The notes below the pieces were generated by a model, which saw only the letters and a list, made by a program, of their open reading frames with translations, did not search any database and had not been told where the DNA came from. Shown here in pieces: positions 1-6,709 of a stretch of 9,024 nucleotides of DNA. A program made the position numbers and the translations under genes. The stretch comes from an uncultured Clostridia bacterium. Lineage in GTDB: Bacteria > Bacillota > Clostridia > TANB77 > CAG-508. The stretch covers positions 1 to 9,024 of the forward strand of contig CAORJJ010000004.1 in assembly GCA_948517135.1 (NCBI GenBank), written 5' to 3'. Every line of letters starts with the position of its first letter. Within the stretch, counting starts at the first letter, position 1.

Positions 1-2
1 TT

Positions 3-605
3 TTAAAAGATAGTATTAATATAGACTTTGAAAAATTAGTAAATAACTTTAATATTAAAGGATTTGTGATTTCTCATATTTCACAAATTGAAAAAGTATC
101 TAAATTCAATTTAGAATTAATTGGTAATTTTAACTTGAATATTTATAATAATTTTTCAATAAATAAATTACATACTTTAAATCTATCTACAATAACAATT
201 TCACCAGAACTTGATAAATTTGATACAAATACTCTTCAAAAGCTTTCTTCTACTAAATCAGAAATTATAGTTTATGGAAAGCTTCCAGTTATGACAAATA
301 ACTATTGCTATCTTGGAAAAACAAATAAATGTTATAAAGAATGTGACAAAAAATGCTTAACAAATAATAAATATTATTTAAAAGATAGAATGAGCTTTAA
401 TTTTAGAATTATTCCAGATAATTTGCAAACTATAACAACAATTTATAATAGTAAAATATTATCTGTTAAACCTAGTGAATTTAATAGCTCTAGTATTCGT
501 ATTGATATTCTAGATGAAGATTTTAATCAAATTCAAAACATTATTAATACTATAAAATCTGATAATCGTTTTGAAGGAAAAGAATATACTAATGGAAATT
601 ATTAA
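3..605 (+). CDS. Peptidase U32 family protein, C-terminal part (5' end outside window)
   Basis: The reading frame is open from the left edge (first full codon at base 3), so the GTG at base 66 is internal and not a start. About 200 residues are visible. They match the second half of U32-family proteins: a TIM-barrel end with an LIGNFNLNIYN segment, a TISPEL motif, an IVYGKLPVM segment, then four cysteines spaced C-x7-C-x3-C-x3-C (codons from 306 to 356), followed by YYLKDR and IYNSK motifs and a GKEYTNG tail near the stop. Some U32 relatives (UbiU/UbiV, RlhA, TrhP) act in tRNA, rRNA or ubiquinone hydroxylation, and UbiU/UbiV are known to bind an Fe-S cluster through cysteines. The clustered cysteines here may do the same, which is inference. 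Whether this member is a protease or an RNA-modifying protein cannot be told from the fragment. It is the only plus-strand gene and converges with the sigma operon. Confidence 0.88.
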   Translation, partial: LKDSINIDFEKLVNNFNIKGFVISHISQIEKVSKFNLELIGNFNLNIYNNFSINKLHTLNLSTITISPELDKFDTNTLQKLSSTKSEIIVYGKLPVMTNNYCYLGKTNKCYKECDKKCLTNNKYYLKDRMSFNFRIIPDNLQTITTIYNSKILSVKPSEFNSSSIRIDILDEDFNQIQNIINTIKSDNRFEGKEYTNGNY

Positions 606-612
606 TTTTATA

Positions 613-641
613 AAGAGAATATAGAAAAACTATATTCTCTT
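613..641. terminator. Probable bidirectional terminator hairpin between convergent genes
   Basis: A perfect 12-bp inverted repeat (arms 613-624 and 630-641, AAGAGAATATAG and its complement) with a 5-nt loop of A lies 7 nt after the U32 stop and about 33 nt past the end of the minus-strand operon. The T-rich tail is weak on both strands (TTATATA on plus, TTTATAAAATT on minus), so it is a plausible but not textbook intrinsic terminator. Its place between two converging genes supports the call. Confidence 0.65.
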
Positions 642-674
642 ATATACTATAAAAAATTATATTAAGTTACAATT

Positions 675-1370
675 TTATTCTGCTGATATTCTTCTAACAA
701 CATGTCCTACAATATTTGGTCTTTTTATATCTTCATCTATTACGCAATCAAATTCTACTTTTCTAAAATTTGGTATTTTTATAAGAATTCCAGCAAATAC
801 ATGGTAGAAATTTTCTTGCCCCACAATTATTCCTGTTTCTTTATCTATATAATATTTGTTATAGTCTTTTGTATGATATAGATCAGTAATCTTTATTACA
901 ATAGTATTCCTTCCATTAATATCTTTTTCACCCAAATATTCAAAATCATACTTATTTTCATCTATTAAATCATAATATGTTATATCATGTTTTTGTGTTT
1001 TTTGGGAATACTCATCTTCTACAAAATCTTTTACACTACTTATATATGTTACTGGATGTGAAATCATATCCAGTCTTTCACCTGTATTATAATTTATATA
1101 TTCCCAGCATCTATCTCCAGCTACTTTTTTTACCACATTATCTTTTACAAACACTTTAACTGTTTGTTTTGTAAATATGCTTAAACTTTTAGTAGTTAAC
1201 ACATAATTATTGTAATCTTTTTTCACTAAACTAATTATTTCTTCTCTAGTCATTTGATTACTTTTATCTAAATTATTATCAATTCTTATTGCTATTTCAT
1301 AACCTAATGCAATAACTAACAATAAAAGTAAAATCGTAATAATTATAATAATATTTCTTTTAACTTTCAT
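675..1370 (-). CDS. Membrane-anchored extracytoplasmic protein, third gene of ECF sigma operon (LolA/RseB-like domain suspected)
   Basis: This 231-aa protein has a short basic N-terminus, one hydrophobic helix (about residues 6-24) and a long polar remainder, so it is probably anchored in the membrane with its domain outside. The C-terminal half carries an INGRNTIVIKI strand, a KYYIDKETGIIVG segment and an acidic VEFDCVIDEDI stretch. That pattern recalls LolA/MucB/RseB-like beta-sheet domains, where a (N)G-x-x-x-x-I strand and a Y-x-(I/V)-D-K-x-T-G-(I/L) turn recur. The fold assignment is inference. It starts 19 nt after the anti-sigma stop behind an AAAAGGAGG site with a 7-nt spacer, so it is almost certainly co-transcribed with the sigma and anti-sigma genes. 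It may sense or respond to envelope state together with them. It has two cysteines, one in a DRCWEY segment and one in VEFDCV. No lipobox is visible at the N-terminus. Confidence 0.8.
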   Translation of the reverse strand: MKVKRNIIIIITILLLLLVIALGYEIAIRIDNNLDKSNQMTREEIISLVKKDYNNYVLTTKSLSIFTKQTVKVFVKDNVVKKVAGDRCWEYINYNTGERLDMISHPVTYISSVKDFVEDEYSQKTQKHDITYYDLIDENKYDFEYLGEKDINGRNTIVIKITDLYHTKDYNKYYIDKETGIIVGQENFYHVFAGILIKIPNFRKVEFDCVIDEDIKRPNIVGHVVRRISAE

Positions 1371-1389
1371 ATTTATACCTCCTTTTACT

Positions 1390-2184
1390 TTATTGCTTTA
1401 CAATCCTATATTCATTTACATCTTCTTTTTTTAACCAACTATCTAATATATCACTAGAAGTATTATAAGTTATAGTTACAATGCTATCTCCTGAAAATTT
1501 ATTTCCTAAATATTGTGGATATCTCATAATAATTTTTTCAATTAATCCATTACTTACATAAATGTTACATGTTCCAAAATCTTCCAACTCTATATCAGTA
1601 ATATAATATTTTCCTTGTTCTTTATTTACTTTAGATTTAATTATATTTCTAATAAAAAGTAATTTATTATCTGGTATCTCAAAGCAAAAATCTTTTATAT
1701 TAAGTGGAATTATTCCATCCTTTTCATGATTTAATACTGCTATTTTTTCTCCGTTATTATCTTCTATATAATAATTTGAACTATTACTATTTCCATCATT
1801 AAATTCTTCAACTCTTTTTTTGCCATCATATATTGATGCAAACTCAAAATCTCGTACATATTTTCCTTCTTTGGCAATAAAATTATTTTTCCAAACTTGA
1901 CCATCTGAATTTACACAGCATATTAATGAGTATTCAGTTAAATCTTTATATTCACTTGCTTTATTTGCTAAATCTATCATTATTATCGTCTTTCTTCCTA
2001 ATACTAGAACATTTTTGTTATCATCAATTTTCAAATCCTTTTTCATATTTTCAAGAACTTTTTTGCAGTCTTCACATTCCTTAATATGATTTTCAATAAA
2101 ATCATTTGATTCTTTAGTTGTTAGATTATCAATATAATTTGGCAATAAGTCTTGAATAATTTTACAATCTTTTTTATTCATCAT
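1390..2184 (-). CDS. Zinc-finger (zf-HC2 type) anti-sigma factor without an obvious membrane helix
   Basis: The N-terminal 45 residues form an anti-sigma zinc-binding motif: Cys7, then an LLPNYIDNLTTKES segment, then His33-x3-Cys37-x2-Cys40. This is the signature of ZAS/zf-HC2 anti-sigma factors, which bind ECF sigma factors in the cytoplasm. The usual member then has a membrane helix and an outer domain. Here residues 45-75 run through KKDLKIDDNKN into a short VLVLGRKTIIMIDLANKASEY stretch, with no clear helix of 18 or more apolar residues. The remaining 190 residues resemble the extracytoplasmic domain of the neighbouring membrane proteins. The start ATG overlaps the end of the sigma gene by 11 nt and uses a GGGAGG site inside that gene (spacer 6 nt); a second ATG directly follows. 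Overlap suggests translational coupling and fixed stoichiometry with its sigma partner. The anti-sigma call is firm; the cellular location is uncertain. Confidence 0.88.
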   Translation of the reverse strand: MMNKKDCKIIQDLLPNYIDNLTTKESNDFIENHIKECEDCKKVLENMKKDLKIDDNKNVLVLGRKTIIMIDLANKASEYKDLTEYSLICCVNSDGQVWKNNFIAKEGKYVRDFEFASIYDGKKRVEEFNDGNSNSSNYYIEDNNGEKIAVLNHEKDGIIPLNIKDFCFEIPDNKLLFIRNIIKSKVNKEQGKYYITDIELEDFGTCNIYVSNGLIEKIIMRYPQYLGNKFSGDSIVTITYNTSSDILDSWLKKEDVNEYRIVKQ

Positions 2185-2662
2185 CTTCTACCTCCCTCAT
2201 CTTATTTTTTCCTCTATAAAATGTAACTCTAGCCCAATTTTCAGTTTTATTCAAAATATTTCCTATTTCTTTAAAACTCAGCTCACCAGTAATTCTTAAA
2301 TAAATTACTTCTCTAGTTACATTATCTAATTTTTGCATTTTTTGATATAAACTTATTCTTTCTTCATTTGAAACAATCATTTCTTCTAAATTTTCATTAG
2401 AAGCTATAAAACTCAGTTCTTCTTCGCCTGATTTATTAATCCTTTGCTCTTTTTTTAGTTCATCATACCATAAATTTTTAGCTATCTGACATAACCAAAC
2501 TGAGATTTTGCACTTACCTTTAAAAGAATCTATTTTTTGCACTGCTTTATAAAATGTCTCTTGAGTAAGTTCTTCTGCTAAATCGCTGTTATGAGTTAAG
2601 CAAAAAAGATATTTATATACTGTTTCAAAATACTCTTTGTATATTTTTTCTATATCTTGCAT
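2174..2662 (-). CDS. ECF-type RNA polymerase sigma factor (sigma-70 family)
   Basis: This 162-aa protein is the usual size for an ECF sigma factor and has only regions 2 and 4. Region 2 spans about residues 10-75, with the DLAEELTQETF core-binding helix (27-37) and an SVWLCQIAKNLWYDELKK promoter -10 recognition segment (54-71). A linker of about 30 residues rich in Glu and Ser follows. Region 4 spans about 105-155 and ends in a helix-turn-helix, SFKEIGNILNKTENWARVTFYRGKNKM, where a related sigma would more often have T-x-x-x-V-K-S-R-L-x-R-A. The gene is first in a three-gene operon with its anti-sigma factor and a membrane protein. The ATG has an AAGGAG site 6 nt upstream. Such sigma factors normally direct a small envelope- or stress-response regulon, often including their own promoter; the signal is not evident from sequence. 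Confidence 0.93.
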   Translation of the reverse strand: MQDIEKIYKEYFETVYKYLFCLTHNSDLAEELTQETFYKAVQKIDSFKGKCKISVWLCQIAKNLWYDELKKEQRINKSGEEELSFIASNENLEEMIVSNEERISLYQKMQKLDNVTREVIYLRITGELSFKEIGNILNKTENWARVTFYRGKNKMREVEDDE

Positions 2663-2679
2663 CTTTTTCTCCTTTATAA

Positions 2680-2708
2680 TAAGACTACAATTTGCAAATT
2701 TCGTTACA
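2680..2708 (-). promoter_or_regulatory. Candidate promoter of the sigma operon, possibly ECF-type and self-recognised
   Basis: Between the upstream terminator and the sigma ATG the minus strand carries TGTAAC, a 17-nt spacer and then GTCTTA. This loosely resembles ECF promoters of the TGAAAC/CGTC kind. The spacer contains a perfect 12-bp palindrome, AATTTGCAAATT (2689-2700). No good housekeeping -35/-10 pair at normal spacing was found here. The resemblance is partial and the region is AT-rich, so this is a weak call. Confidence 0.3.
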
Positions 2709-2712
2709 AAAA

Positions 2713-2755
2713 AAGTAAAGAATTGTTATATTTTTGTACAACATATTCTTTACTT
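2713..2755 (-). terminator. Intrinsic terminator after the frameshifted envelope gene
   Basis: On the minus strand an 11-bp perfect stem (AAGTAAAGAAT and its complement, outer arms 2745-2755 and 2713-2723) is extended, after one bulged base, by a 7-bp inner stem with one G-U pair and a CAAAAA loop. Seven T residues, two of them in the stem, follow directly (2714 down to 2708). It starts 7 nt past the stop codon at 2763. This is the best-formed terminator in the window and separates the glycosyltransferase unit from the sigma operon. Confidence 0.88.
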
Positions 2756-2762
2756 AAGTTTC

Positions 2763-3462
2763 TTAATTATTGCTTTCAGGAGTTTTTACCTGTTCTTTAG
2801 TTTTATAATCATAAATTGTATATTCTGAAAAGTCTGGTAATTCAACATCTTTTAATTTTGTAATAAAGAATTTTAAATCATATTCATATTCAAAAATATC
2901 TCCATTTGAAAATTTAATTTCTGCTCTTATTGGAAAACTTCTACTTTTTGTTATCCAAACTGTTTTCTGTGCTTGTCCTTCTTTTACTGATATTTTATAA
3001 CATTTTTCTCCATTTACTTTTTCAGATTTTATACTATTTTCCAAATTTCCGAACTAATATTAATCTTTCAAAAAAACTCTTTGAATGTCCTGGAATTAAA
3101 CTAATATACATATTATTTGAAACAAGCATTGGTGAGTTTTCTTTTGAAATTTCAATATTATATACTTTTTTATTTTGCTCATCTACCATATATGCTCTTT
3201 CACCATCTACCCATGTATAAACTCCATCATTAGTAACACTTTTTCCTACACCTTCTCTATAAAATGTTTCTGTTTTTGAAGTTTTACCATCAGCTTTTAC
3301 TATTGTTTTTAAATAGTAATTATCTTTTTCAAGATTTTCTTCTAGTTTGCTAATTGCATTATTTAAAACTATAACATTCTTAATTGCACGCACTCCAGAT
3401 AATATTCCAATTAGTGCTATAATTAAAATTAATATTATTAAAAATTTTATTTTTTTACTCAT
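2763..3462 (-). pseudogene. Membrane-anchored LolA-like envelope protein gene interrupted by a single-base frameshift
   Basis: The first part (3462 to 3034) encodes a basic N-terminus, one membrane helix (about residues 6-23) and a polar domain of about 115 residues, ending in a stop just after a run ERLILVRKFGK. A second frame, open just before this point and ending at 2763, encodes the missing C-terminal half: ENSIKSEKVNGEKCYKI, a KTVWITKSRSFPIRAEI strand and a closing PDFSEYTIYDY segment. Removing one base in the AAATTT run (minus strand, 3048-3043) joins both as ...LVRKLENSIKSEKV..., giving 232 aa, nearly the same as the 231-aa protein at 675-1370. The join must lie between about 3037 and 3053, because the second frame has a stop just before. 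The SD site AGGAG (3469-3473) overlaps the stop of the preceding glycosyltransferase gene, 9 nt away, so the two genes are an operon. The break could be a true mutation or a sequencing/assembly error. The protein resembles the anti-sigma C-terminal domain and may belong to the same family. Confidence 0.8.
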
Positions 3463-3471
3463 TATTTACTC

Positions 3472-5073
3472 CTATCTATAAAGTAATATATATATTCCCA
3501 TTTCTTCATTACAAAATCCATGATATGCTGCAAGTTCATAACTAAAGTCAGAATCTGCTCTAACTATATAAACTGCATTTTCATTAATTATTCTATCTTC
3601 TATAATTTTATATCTTCCATAATTATCATTTTCATCTCTTGTTTCATTAAATGTATATGGTGATATTGGATTTACATACAATGTGTATATATAAGGTCTT
3701 TCTGCTCCTGTATATATGTATATATCTCTATTTTCAAACTCATCTCTTCCATTTACTTGATCTATTATTTCAATCAAGTCTTTTTCAAAAAACTGTTGAT
3801 GTTCGTATACTTCTTCATATCTTGTAAAATAAAATTTAGTAAATGAGTAAAAGTTAATACAATACATTATTAATATAGCAATTAATATTAATCTTATCAC
3901 TAATATTTTTATTTTTTCTAATATTTTATCAGCTTTTGATATTTTTTTATGTTGTAATAAATATATATAATGTAAACTTGAATAACACAAAAATATTAAA
4001 GGAAAATATATTGCATTTGATTTTGAAATATTTATATCAGCTATAAGCATCATACATAAACTTACTGAAATAAACATTAAAAATATTACTGTATTTATTG
4101 AAAACTTTTTCTCTTTTATATTTTTTATTAATTCATGTCCTTCAATAAAAATTCCTAAAACCATAAGAACTATTGCAAAATTGTATAAAGTTCCATATTC
4201 AGGAAGCGAATTAAATGGTAAATCATCATATATAAGAATTTTATTTAAAGATTTTAAATTTGTAATTATATTGCTAATACTTATTTCTGATCCTCTATAT
4301 TTTGGTAACTTAGGAATTGTAAATATCCAATTTATTTGTTCTAAAATACCATTGTTTACTAATATCATAAGCATTAATGGTAATGCTAAAATAAATATTG
4401 GTATTCCCAGAATAATTATATTTTTGAAAGTTATTCTTTTTACATATAACATATAGCTTAATATAAGTATTAAAAATACTGGAATAATTATATATGAAAT
4501 TGCATATGTATATAAACTTATTCCAATTGCTAATCCTGCAAATATATATTGATACCACTTTTTTGCTCTTAGTAAAAAGTATAGTGAAATTATTAAACAT
4601 GGTGCTAGTAAATTACAATCTAACCCCCATCTTGATGACATTATATTCCAAGGATTTATTGTTAAAAGAAATGATACTACTAATGCAGATTTTTGTCCTA
4701 TATGTTTTCTTATCATCAAAAAACATGCTAAAATTGCTATTAAATTAAATATAACAGCAGTTATTCTTATTGATGTTATATTAAAACCATATAATTTAAT
4801 GAAAATTGCAGTTACATAACCATATAAAATACTTTGTCCTCCACCAAAATTAATAAAATATACTGGGAATTTATTTAATGCTCTATCTACCATAAATTTT
4901 GACAAACAAAATGCATCATATGCCATTCCTGCTTCATCAACATTTACTCCTGATGGTATGTTTTCTAATTTATATACTCTTAAAAAAACTGCAACTATAA
5001 AAATAACAATAAAACATATTATATTTAATATACTTGATTTATACTTTTTTAAAAATTTTATTACTTTTCCCAT
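3472..5073 (-). CDS. GT-C superfamily membrane glycosyltransferase (PMT/ArnT-like)
   Basis: This is a 533-aa polytopic membrane protein with about ten or more hydrophobic segments and a soluble C-terminal part of about 110 residues. After the first helix (residues about 16-34) comes an ENIPSGVNVDEAGMAYDA loop with the Asp-Glu pair (46-47) expected in the first outer loop of GT-C enzymes, which use polyprenyl-phosphate sugars as donors. A second typical loop, NPWNIMSSRWGLDCNLLAP, follows near residues 141-158. The acceptor is unknown: protein, lipid or cell-wall polymer are all possible. An ATG at 5085 would add four residues, but it has no ribosome site; the ATG at 5073 has TGGAG 6 nt upstream, so the shorter form is chosen. 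A hairpin lies a few bases upstream, at the end of tyrS. The next gene (the frameshifted envelope protein) begins 9 nt after the stop. Confidence 0.85.
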   Translation of the reverse strand: MGKVIKFLKKYKSSILNIICFIVIFIVAVFLRVYKLENIPSGVNVDEAGMAYDAFCLSKFMVDRALNKFPVYFINFGGGQSILYGYVTAIFIKLYGFNITSIRITAVIFNLIAILACFLMIRKHIGQKSALVVSFLLTINPWNIMSSRWGLDCNLLAPCLIISLYFLLRAKKWYQYIFAGLAIGISLYTYAISYIIIPVFLILILSYMLYVKRITFKNIIILGIPIFILALPLMLMILVNNGILEQINWIFTIPKLPKYRGSEISISNIITNLKSLNKILIYDDLPFNSLPEYGTLYNFAIVLMVLGIFIEGHELIKNIKEKKFSINTVIFLMFISVSLCMMLIADINISKSNAIYFPLIFLCYSSLHYIYLLQHKKISKADKILEKIKILVIRLILIAILIMYCINFYSFTKFYFTRYEEVYEHQQFFEKDLIEIIDQVNGRDEFENRDIYIYTGAERPYIYTLYVNPISPYTFNETRDENDNYGRYKIIEDRIINENAVYIVRADSDFSYELAAYHGFCNEEMGIYILLYR

Positions 5074-5092
5074 AGTAATCTCCATAAAATTA

Positions 5093-5116
5093 AGCGATAT
5101 GAAAAAACATATCGCT
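5093..5116 (-). terminator. Hairpin terminator or attenuator between tyrS and the glycosyltransferase gene
   Basis: A perfect 9-bp stem (AGCGATATG, arms 5093-5101 and 5108-5116) with a 6-nt loop lies 12 nt past the tyrS stop. On the minus strand it is followed by TAATTTT and preceded by an A-rich run (AAAAG), as in an intrinsic terminator. The T tract is short. The ribosome site of the next gene (5080-5083) begins only about 9 nt later. Confidence 0.7.
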
Positions 5117-5128
5117 CTTTTGATTTTA

Positions 5129-6343
5129 TTATTTTTCTAATTTATGATATACTTTTTTACCTTTTCTTAAAATTGCATATCCTTCTTTAAAATCTTCATT
5201 TGTCAATTTATAAGAAATATCTTCTATTTTATTATCATTTAAAGATATTCCACCTTGAGCAATTAATGTTTTTGCTTGTCCTTTTGAAGGAGCAACTCCA
5301 GTTAAAACTAATGCATCTAAAATAGAAATATTTGCATCTTCTATTTTAGTTGTTGGCATATTATCCATATTTCCACCATTCCCAAATAATGCTTCAGCTG
5401 CTTCTCTAGCTTTAATAGCTTCTTCTTCGCCATGGATTAATTTTGTAATTTCATATGCAGCAACTTTTTTTGCTTCATTTATTTGTTCATCTTTTAATGA
5501 TGATAATCTATCTACTTCTTCATCTGGTAAAAATGTAAGTAAACTTAATACTTTTCTTACTTCTGTATCTCCAATATTTCTCCAATATTGATAGAATTCA
5601 TATGAAGATGTTTTTTCAGGATTTAACCATAAAGCACCTTTAGCTGTTTTTCCCATTTTTTTACCATCTGCTGTAGTTAAAAGTTTAAATGTTAAACCAT
5701 AAGAATCTTCTGTTCCTATTTTTCTTATTAATTCAACTCCACCAATTATATTTGACCATTGATCGTTTCCACCAATTTGCATTTTACATTTATAATTATC
5801 ATGTAAATATAAGAAGTCATAACTTTGAAGTAACAAATATCCCATTTCAAAAAATGTTAAACCTGTTTCTAATCTATTTTTGTAGCAATCTTGAGATATC
5901 ATTTTTGCTACTGTAAATTTACTTCCAATATCTCTCATGAAATTTATGTAATTCAAATCTAAAAGCCAATCTTTATTATTTACAATAATTGCTGCGTTTT
6001 CACCTTCAAATGAAACAAATCTTTCTGCTTGCTTTTTTATTGCTTCAACATTGTTATCCAATTGTTCTCTTGTAAGCATTTGACGCATGTCTGTTCTTCC
6101 TGATGGATCACCAATTGCAGCTGTTCCACCACCCATTAAAATTATAGGTCTATGACCTGCTTTTTGAAGTCTTGATGCTACCATTAATGCAACAAAATGA
6201 CCAATATGCATGCTATTAGCTGTTGGATCTATTCCTATATAAAAACTAACACTTTCTTTTTGAAAAAGTTCTCTCATTTCTTTTTCATGTGTTAATTGTT
6301 CTATGTATCCTCTCTCTTCAAGTTCTTTTATTATATCTGTCAT
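5129..6343 (-). CDS. tyrS: Tyrosyl-tRNA synthetase
   Basis: This 404-aa class I aminoacyl-tRNA synthetase charges tRNA-Tyr with tyrosine in the cytoplasm. The catalytic domain shows FYIGIDPTANSMHIGH with an intact HIGH motif (residues 46-49), a GGGTAAIGDPSGR loop, the QIGGNDQW tyrosine/ATP-site motif (about 189-196) and KMGKT (229-233), the bacterial form of KMSKS. The C-terminal 65 residues are an S4 RNA-binding domain (SILDALVLTGVAPSKGQAKTLI...), which contacts the tRNA. Length is normal for bacterial TyrRS. The frame could begin at TTG 6346, but ATG 6343 sits 7 nt from a GGGGG ribosome site (6351-6355) and is preferred. The gene follows the zinc-ribbon/HTH gene after 17 nt and is probably co-transcribed with it. 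No T-box leader is visible upstream. Confidence 0.97.
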   Translation of the reverse strand: MTDIIKELEERGYIEQLTHEKEMRELFQKESVSFYIGIDPTANSMHIGHFVALMVASRLQKAGHRPIILMGGGTAAIGDPSGRTDMRQMLTREQLDNNVEAIKKQAERFVSFEGENAAIIVNNKDWLLDLNYINFMRDIGSKFTVAKMISQDCYKNRLETGLTFFEMGYLLLQSYDFLYLHDNYKCKMQIGGNDQWSNIIGGVELIRKIGTEDSYGLTFKLLTTADGKKMGKTAKGALWLNPEKTSSYEFYQYWRNIGDTEVRKVLSLLTFLPDEEVDRLSSLKDEQINEAKKVAAYEITKLIHGEEEAIKAREAAEALFGNGGNMDNMPTTKIEDANISILDALVLTGVAPSKGQAKTLIAQGGISLNDNKIEDISYKLTNEDFKEGYAILRKGKKVYHKLEK

Positions 6344-6360
6344 CAAAATTCCCCCTAATA

Positions 6361-6639
6361 TTATAAGCTAATTTTTCCTTTTGATACTATATCTTCATCA
6401 GTACCATCTGGAATATATATTCCACAAAATTCTTCATAGCCTAAATATCGATTTAAGTTTCTTGCACTAATTCCTGTATAAGCTGATATTTCAATTTTTG
6501 AAACTCCATTAACATAATTATCAGCAAAAAAACCTTTTAATTTGCTTAAATCCGCAAAATCTTTTTTCTCGCATTCTTTGCAAACTTCTACCTCTGAAGC
6601 ATAAAATTTACCACAACGAATACATCTTTTTAATTCCAT
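6361..6639 (-). CDS. Small zinc-ribbon/helix-turn-helix protein, YvyF-like
   Basis: This 92-aa protein begins with a four-cysteine zinc ribbon (C6-x2-C9-x10-C20-x2-C23, in an RCIRCGKFYAS setting), then a charged segment, then a likely helix-turn-helix (about 47-66: SKIEISAYTGISARNLNRYL). The order matches the flagellar-operon protein YvyF family, in which a CxxC...CxxC ribbon precedes a short HTH ending in a 'GVS...I.RF' helix. The function of that family is poorly known; DNA or RNA-polymerase binding is inferred. Here it sits directly before tyrS with no flagellar gene in view. The ATG has a perfect AGGAGG site (6648-6653, 8-nt spacer). A 9-bp hairpin lies just upstream of that site. The C-terminal 25 residues (after FCGIYIPDGTDEDIV) are acidic and variable-looking. 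Confidence 0.75.
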   Translation of the reverse strand: MELKRCIRCGKFYASEVEVCKECEKKDFADLSKLKGFFADNYVNGVSKIEISAYTGISARNLNRYLGYEEFCGIYIPDGTDEDIVSKGKISL

Positions 6640-6657
6640 AATTTAGACCTCCTATTT

Positions 6658-6680
6658 TATATTTTCCTAAAGAAAATATA
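6658..6680 (-). promoter_or_regulatory. Leader hairpin directly before the ribosome site of the zinc-ribbon gene
   Basis: A perfect 9-bp inverted repeat (arms 6658-6666 and 6672-6680, TATATTTTC and complement, 5-nt loop) lies 4 nt before the AGGAGG site. It is almost pure A/T, so its stability is low. It could affect mRNA stability or ribosome access, or be a chance feature. Confidence 0.35.
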
Positions 6681-6700
6681 GTTCTCATTTTATATCGCAC

Positions 6701-6709
6701 ATTTTATCA
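6701..6709 (-). promoter_or_regulatory. Candidate extended -10 promoter for the zinc-ribbon/tyrS operon
   Basis: The minus strand reads TGATAAAAT here, fitting an extended -10 (TG-N-TAtAAT with one mismatch). No convincing -35 is found 17 nt upstream. Transcription would start near 6694, giving a leader of about 40 nt up to the ribosome site. It is the best promoter candidate in a 107-nt gap that must hold one if the operon is separate from the acyltransferase unit. Confidence 0.35.

Noticed and set aside
66..68. GTG at base 66 as the start of the U32 gene
   Set aside because: The frame is open to the left edge, no ribosome site precedes the GTG, and the fragment matches only the C-terminal half of the family.
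3043..3049. The AAATTTG heptamer at the frameshift as a programmed -1 slippery site
   Set aside because: The first frame reads AAA TTT G, not A AAT TTG, and joining the two halves needs a +1 (or -2) shift. It does not fit canonical -1 recoding, and no downstream pseudoknot was evident.
2930..3220. Plus-strand open frames opposite the minus-strand genes (for example here, 977-1159, 4181-4456, 4494-4748, 5689-5916, 7375-7590, 8417-8599)
   Set aside because: They lie fully or mostly inside well-supported minus-strand genes, lack ribosome sites, and have the Phe/Leu/Tyr-rich composition expected from reading A/T-rich genes backwards.
4310..4600. Minus-strand 96-aa frame inside the glycosyltransferase gene
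   Set aside because: It lies in another frame within a clear 533-aa gene and has the Asn/Ile/Tyr-rich look of an out-of-frame reading.
5083..5085. ATG at 5085 as the start of the glycosyltransferase
   Set aside because: There is no ribosome site before it, while TGGAG lies 6 nt before the in-frame ATG at 5073.
6344..6346. TTG at 6346 as the tyrS start
   Set aside because: The adjacent ATG at 6343 has better spacing to the GGGGG site and is the stronger start codon.
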